The position numbers and the translations under genes are program-made. This document shows, one piece after another, positions 1 to 7,522 of a stretch of 64,000 nucleotides of DNA. The stretch comes from Psychrobacillus sp. FSL K6-4046 (GTDB lineage: Bacteria > Bacillota > Bacilli > Bacillales_A > Planococcaceae), in contig NZ_CP152020.1 of the NCBI RefSeq assembly GCF_038624605.1, forward strand, positions 2,473,312 to 2,537,311, in the 5' to 3' direction. How positions within the stretch are numbered: the stretch's first letter is position 1; each line of letters begins with the position of its first letter. The notes under the pieces were generated by a model, which did no database searches, was not told where the DNA came from, and was given only the letters and a program-made list of their open reading frames with translations.

Positions 1-1125
1 GAAACCAACAATAATGTCCGTTGACAATGAGGCATTCGGAATAGCAGTTTTAATCTTTCTTACTAGCTCTAAATAATGTTCTCTTGTATATTTACGAGCC
101 ATAATTTTTAGAATATCAGATGATCCTGACTGAACTGGTAAATGAATATGCTCTACCAAGTTGCCGCCCTTTGCTAAAACTTCGATTAAATGGTCATCAA
201 AATCTCTAGGATGACTAGTCATAAAACGAATTCTCGCTACATCAATTTTATTTAGATCATCCATTAAGTCACCAAAACGATAATCTAAGTCAGTAAAGTC
301 TTTTCCATAAGCGTTTACATTCTGACCAAGAAGTGTAATTTCCTTATAGCCTTGAGCTGCAAGGTGGCGAATTTCTTGAATAATATCCTCTGGTCGACGG
401 CTACGCTCTTTACCTCGTGTATATGGCACGATGCAATATGTACAGAACTTATCACAGCCATACATAATGTTAACCCAGGCTTTAATAGACCCCTTACGCA
501 CTCGCGGAAGGTTCTCTATTACATCCCCTTCTTTAGACCATACTTCAATAACCATCTCTTTTGATAGGTACGCCTCATTAAGAATGTTAGGTAGACGGTG
601 AATATTGTGTGTACCAAAAATCATATCTACTTGATCGTACGTTTTCAAAATTTTCTTTACTACGGATTCTTCCTGGGACATACATCCACATACACCGATT
701 AGCAAATCAGGATTATTTCTTCTTAAATGCTTTAAATGACCAAGTTCACCAAATACTTTGTTCTCCGCGTTTTCACGAATAGCACAAGTATTTAAAAGGA
801 TGACATTCGCATCTTCCACTGTATTAGTTGGCTCATATCCCAACTGCATGAAAATCCCAGCCATTACTTCTGTGTCATGTTCATTCATTTGACATCCATA
901 AGTACGTATATAAAATTTACGATTTTGTCCCATCCCTTTGAATTCATCTGCAATTGAAAAGTCGTTGTGATAAGCCACTTCTTCTTTCCCACGTTTTTTT
1001 GCATCTTTTAAGGACGGGGGAGTGTAAACTGCTTGAAAATATTTGCTATAATCTTTCTCCACGTTTTTCTCGGGAGAAGTAGTTTCTTTTATTTGAGTAC
1101 TTTGTAAACGTGATTCCTCGTTCAT
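1..1125 (-). CDS. miaB: tRNA-2-methylthio-N6-dimethylallyladenosine synthase MiaB (3' end missing)
   Basis: Radical-SAM methylthiotransferase that adds a methylthio group to i6A37 of tRNAs reading UNN codons. The 375 visible residues contain the N-terminal UPF0004 domain with its conserved cysteines ([24 protein letters not shown]) and the radical-SAM signature GCDKFCTYC at residues 223-231 (Cys224, Cys228, Cys231), followed by [11 protein letters not shown]. The frame is still open at base 1, so the rest of the radical-SAM domain and the TRAM domain lie outside the window. The ATG at 1125 follows a good AAAGGGGAG ribosome-binding site. It lies downstream of korAB on the same strand but is separated from it by a terminator, a repeat array and an insertion sequence, so it needs its own promoter. 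Confidence 0.97.
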   Translation of the reverse strand, partial: MNEESRLQSTQIKETTSPEKNVEKDYSKYFQAVYTPPSLKDAKKRGKEEVAYHNDFSIADEFKGMGQNRKFYIRTYGCQMNEHDTEVMAGIFMQLGYEPTNTVEDANVILLNTCAIRENAENKVFGELGHLKHLRRNNPDLLIGVCGCMSQEESVVKKILKTYDQVDMIFGTHNIHRLPNILNEAYLSKEMVIEVWSKEGDVIENLPRVRKGSIKAWVNIMYGCDKFCTYCIVPYTRGKERSRRPEDIIQEIRHLAAQGYKEITLLGQNVNAYGKDFTDLDYRFGDLMDDLNKIDVARIRFMTSHPRDFDDHLIEVLAKGGNLVEHIHLPVQSGSSDILKIMARKYTREHYLELVRKIKTAIPNASLSTDIIVGF

Positions 1126-1171
1126 AAGAACTCCCCTTTCTTTCATTCGCCAAAATCCGAATATCCATCCT

Positions 1172-1201
1172 ATTATACTGAATAGTGCTCCATTGCTACA
1201 A
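1172..1201 (-). promoter_or_regulatory. Candidate sigma-A promoter for miaB
   Basis: On the minus strand TTGTAG (1201-1196) and a perfect TATAAT (1177-1172) are spaced by 18 bp, about 50 bp upstream of the miaB start. It lies between the repeat array and miaB, so the insertion sequence does not separate the gene from it. Confidence 0.55.
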
Positions 1202-1235
1202 GGCATTAAGCTTAAAATTTCTTATTTAGACAAAA

Positions 1236-1600
1236 TATGTGCGGTTTTTTGGTTTATATAGTGCACTTAATGGGAATTAGATAAGATTGTGATTTGAATA
1301 ATAGAGTTTGTTCTGCTGGGATTCCCTTGTTTTAGGGGGTCCTTTTTTAAGTTGTAATGGTGGTTTAGGAGAAACTTCTGGTATGGCGGTTTGGTGAGTT
1401 TCTGGTTATGGGTCGTTTGTTGGAGTTTATGGGGCACTTGTCCATGCTTTATGGGCTGCTTTCAACTTGTTATGGGACACTTTACTATTACTTATGGGCG
1501 GTTTCTTTGTTTATGGGCGGTTTACTGTGATTTATGGAGCACTTGTCTATGCTTTATGAGCTGCTTTCAACTTGTTATGGGACACTTTGCTATTACTTAT
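1236..1600. repeat. Left arm of 21-bp monomer / 105-bp higher-order repeat array
   Basis: Monomers beginning TTATGGG occur at 1406, 1427, 1449, 1470, 1492, 1511, 1532, 1554, 1575 and 1597. The spacings are 21, 22, 21, 22, 19 and then 21, 22, 21, 22 bp, so the five-monomer block repeats every 105 bp. Corresponding monomers in successive blocks are nearly identical (for example ACTTGTCCATGC near 1436 and ACTTGTCTATGC near 1541). More degenerate relatives lie further left (TATGTGCGG at 1236, TAGTGCACTT near 1258, TATGGCGG at 1382). No protein-coding signal is convincing. The arm ends at the insertion-sequence boundary; the array resumes at 3097. Confidence 0.85.
1593..1600. repeat. 8-bp target-site duplication, left copy
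   Basis: TTACTTAT directly precedes the left inverted repeat and recurs at 3097-3104 directly after the right inverted repeat, as expected for IS256-family transposition (8-9 bp duplications). Confidence 0.9.
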
Positions 1601-1627
1601 GAGAACGTATAAAATTTTGTGTAAATG
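1601..1627 (+). repeat. IS left terminal inverted repeat (IRL)
   Basis: Starts GAGAACGTATAAAA and ends TTTTGTGTAAATG. It pairs with the reverse complement of 3070-3096 at 23 of 27 positions, with mismatches at positions 2, 6, 10 and 13. Confidence 0.9.
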
Positions 1628-1657
1628 ACCATAACTTTCCTATAGGAGATGATCATT

Positions 1658-2857
1658 ATGCAAAATTACGAAAATATGAGAATCAAGGATTTAGCTAGAG
1701 AGTGTCAATCTGTTGATGACATCATCGAGATGATGAAAAATCTTTTTAAAGAAACATTACAGCTTGTATTTGAGGCCGAAATCGAAGACCACCTTGGCTA
1801 CTCCAAACATAGCCCGACAGGAAATAATACCGGAAACAGTAGAAATGGCTATCGTTCAAAGGTGATTCGAACAAAGTTTGGAAATACAGAATTAAATATA
1901 CCTAGAGACCGCAATGGTGAATATGAACCGCAAATCGTGAAGAATTACGAGTCGTCCATCAATGGCTTAGAAGAACAGATTTTAGCTTTGTATTCCAAAG
2001 GAATGTCCACAAGAGATATCGAGTCACATATGAAAGATATATATGGTGTCGAAGTATCTCCTAGCTTGGTTAGTAAGGTAACAGATAAAATTTTACCTCA
2101 GATTTTCGAATGGCACTCCCGCCCTTTAGACCGTGTGTATCCAATTGTTTATTTGGATGCGGTCCACTTCAAGGTGAAGCACGAGAACCGTATTATTAAT
2201 AAAGCTGCTTATACTGTTCTCGGCATTAATTCCGATGGAATTAAGGATATCCTTGGTATATGGGTAGGTGAAAATGAAAGCGCGAGCTTTTGGCTAGGTG
2301 TCTGTACAGACCTTAAAAGTCGTGGTGTAGAAGATATCTTTATTGCGTGTAAGGACGGACTTTCTGGCTTTACAGAAGCGATCCAGAGCACCTTTCCAAA
2401 GACGCATATTCAGTTGTGTGTGATCCATCAATTACGAAATACCATGAAGTATGTGCCTTCAAGGGAACGAAACCCGTTTATGACCGATTTAAAGAAGGTA
2501 TACAAGGCTTCTACTTTGGAGCAAGCTGAACTTGAGTTTGGAAAAGTAAAGGCATCATGGAAAGATAAATATCCGAAGGTTATTGGTTCTTGGGAGGAAC
2601 ATTGGTTGGAGCTTACAGCTTACTTTTCCTACCCGACGGAGATACGGAAAATCATTTATACGACCAATACAGTGGAAGGATTCCATCGCCAACTGAGAAA
2701 GGTAACAAAGACAAAAACAGCCTATCCTACGGACAATTCACTAAAGAAGATTCTTTATTTGGCCACGATGGATGCCATAAAAAAATGGAATAAGCCTATT
2801 CCAGGATGGCTAGAGTGTGAGGGACAATTCAAAATTATTTTTGAGGGGCGGATTTAG
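1658..2857 (+). CDS. IS256-family transposase
   Basis: DDE transposase of the mutator-like IS256 family that catalyses movement of the surrounding element. The 399-residue length is typical. The catalytic triad is visible as Asp167 (VYLDAVHF), Asp233 (ACKDGLSG) and Glu340 (NTVEGFHRQLRK). The family C-x2-H motif CVIHQLRN follows the second Asp. I chose the ATG at 1658 because AGGAG at 1644-1648 lies 9 bases upstream; an in-frame ATG at 1649 directly abuts that site. No frameshift or internal stop is seen. The reading frame ends about 240 bp before the right end of the element. Confidence 0.96.
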   Translation: MQNYENMRIKDLARECQSVDDIIEMMKNLFKETLQLVFEAEIEDHLGYSKHSPTGNNTGNSRNGYRSKVIRTKFGNTELNIPRDRNGEYEPQIVKNYESSINGLEEQILALYSKGMSTRDIESHMKDIYGVEVSPSLVSKVTDKILPQIFEWHSRPLDRVYPIVYLDAVHFKVKHENRIINKAAYTVLGINSDGIKDILGIWVGENESASFWLGVCTDLKSRGVEDIFIACKDGLSGFTEAIQSTFPKTHIQLCVIHQLRNTMKYVPSRERNPFMTDLKKVYKASTLEQAELEFGKVKASWKDKYPKVIGSWEEHWLELTAYFSYPTEIRKIIYTTNTVEGFHRQLRKVTKTKTAYPTDNSLKKILYLATMDAIKKWNKPIPGWLECEGQFKIIFEGRI

Positions 2858-2947
2858 TAGGATTATCCCTTGTTCATGTACAGTCGTGTTGGGCTCCGCT
2901 ACGCTACACCCAAAAGTTTTACGCTTTATTTAGACCAAAAAGATAAG

Positions 2948-2977
2948 AAAAAGAGAGAGAAAAACCCTCTCCTTTTT
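2948..2977 (+). terminator. Possible terminator of the transposase gene
   Basis: GAGAG (2955-2959) and CTCTC (2967-2971) form a short stem that can extend through one mismatch into flanking A and T runs, followed by TTTTT. It lies about 95 bp after the transposase stop and inside the element. The stem is weak. Confidence 0.4.
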
Positions 2978-3069
2978 GGCCATCGGTTAAGTGCTCAGGT
3001 TGCTCTTCAGCAGAGCCTTATCCCCTTAACGGATAAAGTAAGTATGTGTTTAGAATAAAGATAGTAATA

Positions 3070-3096
3070 CATTTACACAAAATATTTTACATTCCC
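3070..3096 (-). repeat. IS right terminal inverted repeat (IRR)
   Basis: Read on the minus strand it begins GGGAATGTAAAA and ends TTTTGTGTAAATG, matching the left end at 23 of 27 bases. The 8-bp target duplication follows directly. Confidence 0.9.
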
Positions 3097-3349
3097 TTAC
3101 TTATGGGCGGTTTCTTTGTTTATGGGCGGTTTACTGTGATTTATGGGACACTTGTCCATGCTTTATGGGCGGTTTTCAACTTGTTATGGGACACTTTGCT
3201 ATTACTTATGGGCGGTTTCACTTACTTTACGTGCACTTCTCAACCCTTTAGGTGCGGCTCCACACTATTTACGTGCGACTCTCTCGCTTAGGTGCGCTCC
3301 TACCTCCTACAAGTGCACCTCCCAACATTTACGTGCAACCATCCACACA
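3097..3349. repeat. Right arm of the 21-bp monomer array, grading into a TTACGTGC variant
   Basis: TTATGGG monomers continue at 3101 (the duplicated target), 3120, 3141, 3163, 3184 and 3206, with spacings 19, 21, 22, 21, 22 that complete the 105-bp pattern of the left arm. From 3227 the core changes to TTACGTGC or TTAGGTGC at 3227, 3248, 3269, 3288, about 3308 and 3329, keeping a 19-21 bp spacing. One continuous array therefore contains two monomer variants. Confidence 0.85.
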
Positions 3350-3390
3350 TCCTTAGCAGAGATTCTATTCATAATTATCCCTATAAACAC

Positions 3391-3425
3391 AAAAAAGCTC
3401 ATGAACGATAATCGTTCATGAGCTT
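3391..3425 (-). terminator. Rho-independent terminator of korAB
   Basis: A perfect 15-bp inverted repeat (AAGCTCATGAACGAT and its complement, 3395-3425), followed on the minus strand by six T residues (3396-3391), about 10 bp beyond the korB stop. Confidence 0.92.
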
Positions 3426-3434
3426 AGTATTCAT

Positions 3435-4301
3435 TTACATAAAATCTTTTAACAATGCATCAAACTCTTTTTCACTCATCTTCAAGTTTTGATCAACAAG
3501 CGGTGTTGGAGCATATCCAGGTACTTGATCCTGGTAAGAAGGTGCATTTTCATCCTGATAGATGATTCCAGTTACTAGTCCTTCATTTTCCATTACTACT
3601 CGCATTGCTTCCTCACGATTAGTGGAGTCGTAGCCTTCCACATTAGATAGCTTCGTTAAATTCTCTTTGAACCAGTCATATGTGTTTACTTTGTTATAAG
3701 TGACACATGGGCTGAACACGTTGATAAACGAGAAGCCTTTATGCTGGATACCTGCTTCGATAATTGCAGTTAATTCTTTAATGTCTGAAGAGAAGCCTTG
3801 TGCGACAAATGTAGCCCCAGAAGTCAGTGCTAGCTCCAGTGGTTTAACGGAAGGTTCTATTGCTCCACCTGGAGTAGACTTCGTTTTAAAGCCTTCTGCT
3901 GAACGTGGAGATGTTTGCCCTTTAGTCAATCCATAAATCTGGTTGTCCATTACTACATACGTTAAATCGATATTACGGCGAATTGAGTGGATTGTGTGTC
4001 CCATACCAATGGCAAACCCATCTCCGTCACCACCAGATGCGATTACGTGTAAATCCTTATTAGCCATTTTTAAACCTTGTGCAATTGGTAAAGCTCTTCC
4101 GTGGATACCATGGAAGCCATAAGAGTGAATATAGCCAGAAATACGTCCAGAACATCCGATACCAGAGATGACTGCTAAATCATGCGGCTGGATGCCTACG
4201 TTTGCTGCTGCACGCTGTATTGCTGCTTGCACAGAAAAGTCACCACATCCTGGGCACCAGTTTGGTTTTACATTGTTACGAAAATCTTTAAATGTTACCA
4301 T
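3435..4301 (-). CDS. korB: 2-oxoacid:ferredoxin oxidoreductase, beta subunit
   Basis: Beta subunit of the two-subunit 2-oxoacid:ferredoxin oxidoreductase, which with KorA oxidatively decarboxylates 2-oxoacids (probably 2-oxoglutarate) to acyl-CoA and reduced ferredoxin. It is cytoplasmic. The 288 residues show the cysteine motif WCPGCG (15-20), with a further conserved Cys50 in the segment SGIGCSGR. They also carry the thiamine-diphosphate motif GDGD (91-94) through MDNQIYGLTKGQ (118-129). It overlaps korA by 14 bp, which suggests translational coupling, and is followed by a strong terminator. Between spoVS and miaB is a usual site for this pair in the B. cereus group and relatives. Substrate specificity cannot be read from the sequence. 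Confidence 0.95.
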   Translation of the reverse strand: MVTFKDFRNNVKPNWCPGCGDFSVQAAIQRAAANVGIQPHDLAVISGIGCSGRISGYIHSYGFHGIHGRALPIAQGLKMANKDLHVIASGGDGDGFAIGMGHTIHSIRRNIDLTYVVMDNQIYGLTKGQTSPRSAEGFKTKSTPGGAIEPSVKPLELALTSGATFVAQGFSSDIKELTAIIEAGIQHKGFSFINVFSPCVTYNKVNTYDWFKENLTKLSNVEGYDSTNREEAMRVVMENEGLVTGIIYQDENAPSYQDQVPGYAPTPLVDQNLKMSEKEFDALLKDFM

Positions 4302-6042
4302 CTGTTAGCATCTCCTTCACTTGTTTTGCAAGACTTAATGGCAAGAATGGAGTGCCATCATATTTCAATACACTCACTATTTTGTCATGACCGCCGACGT
4401 TCATTTTAATAATGTTTGCCAATTGTCCTGTTGCATTGTTTTCTACCACTACTACTTTTTTAGCTTTAGCTACTAGCGGCTGCATTTGTTCGGTTGGGAA
4501 TGGGTGAATTAAGCGAATATGTGCATGGTTCACTTTCACTCCATTGTCATTTAGTGTTTGTTGTAGTTCTTCTAGTACTCCGCGAGTAGAATTGAATCCT
4601 ACAAATAATATATCTGCTTCTTCATGAGGGGCGTTAACGTACACTGGCTCATCGAAGTTAACAAACTTTAATTTTTTCATACGCTTGTCCATTTGAGCTT
4701 GACGGTTTAATGCTGCTTCAGAAGGTTTGCCAGTTTCATCATGCTCTACACCTGTTACATGGTGAATTGCATGCTTCATACCTGGTAATACACGTGGTGA
4801 AATACCATCTTCGGTTACTTCGTATCGTTTGAAATAACTTTTATCTTCTGTTTCCGGAAGCTCTTCGTTGTCCATTAAACGACCTCGACGGATTTCTATT
4901 TTCGAATAATCAAATGGTTCCACTGTTTGCTTACCAAGTGATAGCTGTAAGTCCGAAAGAATAATGACAGGTAGCTGCAATTCTTCAGCAATATTAAAAG
5001 CTTGGATTGTATCGTAGAACGCTTCTTCTCCAGTACTTGGTGCAATGACCACCTTTGGAATTTCCCCATGCGTACCGTAGATCATTTGCATTAAATCAGA
5101 CTGCTCTTGTTTGGTCGGTAATCCTGTAGATGGACCCCCACGCTGTGTGTCGACAATTACTAATGGTTGCTCGGTCATCCCGGACAATCCGATTGCTTCC
5201 ATCATTAGAGACAGGCCAGGCCCTGCAGACGCTGTAAATGCACGTACACCACCGTAGTTAGAACCAATTGCCATTGTTGCTGCAGCAATTTCATCTTCTG
5301 TTTGAATGACTGCTCCTCCAAATAGAGGTAGCTTTTTAATCATATACTCCATTATTTCAGAAGCTGGAGTAATTGGATAAGCTGCCATAAAGCGTACGCC
5401 TGCAGTTAATGCGCCCATAGCTATTGCATCATTACCAATCATGAATAAACGCTGTTTGCCGTCAGCTGGAGCTATTTCCCACTCTCCAAGACGGTCCCCA
5501 AGCTGCTCAGCCATCGTGTCATATCCTTGTTGAATCGCCTGCATATTTTTTTCTACAACTTCTTCACCTTTTTTACCAAAGATTTCATCAACGACTCCTT
5601 GGAAAACGGCTTTGTCTAGGTTTAATAAAGCAGACGTAGCTCCAATTGCCACCATGTTCTTCATGAGAGAGGTTCCAAGGCTAGAAGCAATCTCTGTAAA
5701 AGGTACGATATACATTGGTGCTAAACAGTCCTCTGGTGCCTCTGGTGAAAATTTAGCATCTGCTAGTATGATACTTTTTTCTGTAAGCTCTTTATAATTG
5801 ACTTCAATCGTTTCTTGATCAAATGCCACTAAAATATCTAAGTTATCTGGAATGGTACGTACTTGAGTAGGACGCACACAAATTTTATTATTAGTATGTC
5901 CGCCTTTAATTCGAGAAGAGAAATGACGGTATCCATATAAGTAGTACCCAAGGCGATTCATAGCCATAGAGAATATTTCGCCTGTACTCTCAATACCCTC
6001 TCCTTGCTGCCCTCCTACTTTCCAAGAAAGCTGTTGCAACAT
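4288..6042 (-). CDS. korA: 2-oxoacid:ferredoxin oxidoreductase, fused gamma-alpha subunit
   Basis: Partner of KorB. Residues about 7-185 form the gamma-type domain (GGQQGEGIES, then YRHFSSRIKGGHT). Residues about 200-584 form the alpha-type pyrimidine-binding and C-terminal domains, with the YPITPAS signature at 222-228. At 584 residues it has the usual length of the fused Bacillales form. The ATG at 6042 has an AAGGAG site 8 bases upstream. The 3' end overlaps korB by 14 bp, so the two are one operon. Confidence 0.95.
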   Translation of the reverse strand: MLQQLSWKVGGQQGEGIESTGEIFSMAMNRLGYYLYGYRHFSSRIKGGHTNNKICVRPTQVRTIPDNLDILVAFDQETIEVNYKELTEKSIILADAKFSPEAPEDCLAPMYIVPFTEIASSLGTSLMKNMVAIGATSALLNLDKAVFQGVVDEIFGKKGEEVVEKNMQAIQQGYDTMAEQLGDRLGEWEIAPADGKQRLFMIGNDAIAMGALTAGVRFMAAYPITPASEIMEYMIKKLPLFGGAVIQTEDEIAAATMAIGSNYGGVRAFTASAGPGLSLMMEAIGLSGMTEQPLVIVDTQRGGPSTGLPTKQEQSDLMQMIYGTHGEIPKVVIAPSTGEEAFYDTIQAFNIAEELQLPVIILSDLQLSLGKQTVEPFDYSKIEIRRGRLMDNEELPETEDKSYFKRYEVTEDGISPRVLPGMKHAIHHVTGVEHDETGKPSEAALNRQAQMDKRMKKLKFVNFDEPVYVNAPHEEADILFVGFNSTRGVLEELQQTLNDNGVKVNHAHIRLIHPFPTEQMQPLVAKAKKVVVVENNATGQLANIIKMNVGGHDKIVSVLKYDGTPFLPLSLAKQVKEMLTDGNI

Positions 6043-6153
6043 ATAAACATCTCCTTACTGTTCTCTTTAAATGCTTTTTTCCTTCATTAGTTTATCACGA
6101 AGTAGCGATATACACTATGTATTACCTGTACTTTTATGGAATTTCAGACCTTT

Positions 6154-6170
6154 GACGGAACCCCTCCGTC
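6154..6170 (-). other. Hairpin upstream of korA
   Basis: GACGGA and TCCGTC (6154-6159 and 6165-6170) make a GC-rich stem with a 5-base loop in the 250-bp gap between korA and spoVS, about 110 bp upstream of the korA start. There is no T run on either side, so it is not a classical terminator. Its role is unknown. Confidence 0.4.
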
Positions 6171-6206
6171 ACGATTTATTCAAAAAAGTATGGAAACGCA
6201 AATTAT

Positions 6207-6235
6207 AAGCCGCTACTAAAGACAGTAGCGGCTTT
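6207..6235 (-). terminator. Terminator after spoVS
   Basis: A perfect 11-bp stem AAGCCGCTACT / AGTAGCGGCTT (6207-6217 and 6223-6233) with a 5-base loop, about 60 bp beyond the spoVS stop. The T run is better on the plus strand (TTTTT) than on the minus strand, so it may act in both directions or mainly as a barrier. Confidence 0.65.
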
Positions 6236-6293
6236 TTGTGAAACTTTATATAGAGTACCAAGCCTTTTGTGAAGAAAGCCTTGCTGCTATATA

Positions 6294-6560
6294 TTATTTT
6301 GATTTCTTTTCTACCAGTAATTTCAAAGCAGTTCGATCTTCACCAGAAATAATAATATCTGTGAACGCCGGTGAGCAAGTTAGGTCTGTTCCACTAGGAG
6401 CAACAAATCCTCTTGCAATAGCAATAGCTTTTATAGCTTGGTTTAATGCTCCTGCGCCTACTGCCTGCATTTCTGCGTAACCTTGTTCTCTTATAACTGC
6501 AACTAATGCACCAGCAACTGAATTGGGGTTTGAACGAGAAGATACTTTTAAAGAATCCAC
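6294..6560 (-). CDS. spoVS: Stage V sporulation protein S
   Basis: Small conserved AlbA-like protein needed for progress beyond stage V of sporulation, normally expressed from a sigma-H promoter. The sequence is unmistakable (LKVSSRSNPNSVAGAL, then AVGAGALNQAIKA, then IARGFVAPSG). I place the start at GTG 6560, giving 88 residues. This aligns with the B. subtilis N-terminus (86 aa, beginning MEILKVS) and leaves 8 bases after GGAG. ATG 6566 is only 2 bases from the site, and ATG 6608 would add 16 residues with no ribosome-binding site. Confidence 0.93.
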   Translation of the reverse strand: MDSLKVSSRSNPNSVAGALVAVIREQGYAEMQAVGAGALNQAIKAIAIARGFVAPSGTDLTCSPAFTDIIISGEDRTALKLLVEKKSK

Positions 6561-6585
6561 TATCATTTCTCCTTTTATCGCTATA

Positions 6586-6611
6586 TTTATGAACTTGCTT
6601 TCGTTCATAAA
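6586..6611 (-). promoter_or_regulatory. Inverted repeat in the ymdB-spoVS gap
   Basis: TTTATGAAC and GTTCATAAA (6586-6594 and 6603-6611) form a perfect 9-bp arm pair with an 8-base loop, just upstream of the spoVS ribosome-binding site and after the ymdB stop. It has no T run. It could be an operator or an mRNA hairpin. Confidence 0.4.
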
Positions 6612-6646
6612 CTAACTTATGCTCGGAAGAAATTTTTTAGACTTTT

Positions 6647-7444
6647 TTATGCTTCAAATGGATAATCTTCGTTAATATATATTCTCTCTTGATGTGTTGC
6701 TTTACCAGTTTGGTTATCCACCTCTACGAAAAATCCACTTAGCACCGAACGACCGCTCTTCGGTACTTCAAAGCGAGTTGGCATATTTGTTTGGAAACGG
6801 TATAGTACGTCCTCTTTTTTCATCCCTAATACTTCATCATAAGGACCTGTCATTCCGACATCTGTAATATAAGCAGTGCCGCCAGGAAGAATACGAGAAT
6901 CCGCTGTTTGTACATGCGTATGAGTTCCTACTACAACAGAGGCCTTGCCGTCTAAATGCCATCCAAAGGCAATTTTTTCACTTGTCGCTTCTGCATGAAA
7001 GTCTACAAATACAATTGGGGATAGCTGCTTAGCTTCTTCAACCATTTCAGTTGCCATTTTAAATGGATCATCGTGTGGCGGTAAGAATGTTCTACCATGC
7101 ATATTGATGACAGAAATAGTGTGGCCGTTTTTCGTTACAGAGGTCATTCCTTTACCCGGAGCGTCTTCTGAAAAATTGGCAGGACGAATTAAATAATCTG
7201 TATCATCGATGAAGTCCATAATTTCTTTTTGATCCCATGTATGGTTTCCCATCGTCACTACGTCTACTCCCATATGTAAAAGAGAGTTAAATATAGTTTT
7301 CGTAATGCCTCTACCAGCAGCTGCATTCTCCCCATTGGCAATTACAACATCTGGCATATATTTTCTTTTTAGTCTTGGTAAGTAGCTTTCCAACGTATCT
7401 CTACCAATTGATCCAACAATATCACCGATAAATAGTATTTTCAT
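6647..7444 (-). CDS. ymdB: YmdB metallophosphoesterase (2',3'-cyclic nucleotide phosphodiesterase)
   Basis: Calcineurin-like phosphodiesterase of the YmdB family (TIGR00282), which hydrolyses 2',3'-cyclic nucleotides. In B. subtilis it affects the choice between motility and biofilm and global mRNA levels. The 265-residue length matches the family. Di-metal ligands are visible: Asp8 (IGDIVG), Glu39-Asn40 (NGENAA), Asn67-His68 (GNHTWD), His150 (VDFHAE), and His175 and His177 (GTHTHVQT). It lies directly downstream of rny, after a terminator, as in many Bacillales. Confidence 0.95.
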   Translation of the reverse strand: MKILFIGDIVGSIGRDTLESYLPRLKRKYMPDVVIANGENAAAGRGITKTIFNSLLHMGVDVVTMGNHTWDQKEIMDFIDDTDYLIRPANFSEDAPGKGMTSVTKNGHTISVINMHGRTFLPPHDDPFKMATEMVEEAKQLSPIVFVDFHAEATSEKIAFGWHLDGKASVVVGTHTHVQTADSRILPGGTAYITDVGMTGPYDEVLGMKKEDVLYRFQTNMPTRFEVPKSGRSVLSGFFVEVDNQTGKATHQERIYINEDYPFEA

Positions 7445-7466
7445 TTTTACAATAACGTCCTTTCAC

Positions 7467-7495
7467 GAAAAAAAGGCTTCATTTCGAAGCCTTTT
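7467..7495 (-). terminator. Terminator between rny and ymdB
   Basis: Stem AAAAGGCTTC / GAAGCCTTTT (7471-7480 and 7486-7495) with a 5-base loop and a run of seven T residues on the minus strand, 28 bp after the rny stop. Some read-through into ymdB is likely, because no clear ymdB promoter fits between the hairpin and the gene. Confidence 0.85.
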
Positions 7496-7522
7496 GTTTT
7501 CAATGTTATGATTGCTTTTACT

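Larger units (their letters stand above)
1601..3096 (+). mobile_element. Complete IS256-family insertion sequence (1496 bp)
   Basis: Bounded by 27-bp imperfect terminal inverted repeats (1601-1627 and 3070-3096; 23 of 27 positions match; shared inner part ATTTTGTGTAAATG) and by the direct repeat TTACTTAT on both sides. It carries one intact transposase gene on the plus strand, the only plus-strand gene in the window. Removing 1496 bp plus one 8-bp duplication restores the 105-bp period of the surrounding repeat array exactly, which independently fixes both ends. It looks complete and potentially active. Confidence 0.95.

Noticed and set aside
1391-1612. Open frame over the repeat array coding a Trp/Cys/Phe-rich repetitive peptide
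   Set aside because: No ribosome-binding site. Openness follows from the 105-bp period being a multiple of 3; monomer spacings of 19 and 22 shift frame, and the frame ends inside the insertion sequence.
2590-2793. Second open frame inside the transposase gene
   Set aside because: Out-of-frame shadow of the transposase; the main frame is intact and carries all catalytic residues.
1406-3349. Array considered as a CRISPR
   Set aside because: No constant direct repeat alternating with unique spacers: the whole 21-bp monomer is repeated, and there are no cas genes nearby.
3046-3421. Two overlapping plus-strand frames over the right arm of the array
   Set aside because: They cross the insertion-sequence end and the kor terminator, lack ribosome-binding sites and code only for repeat-derived peptides.
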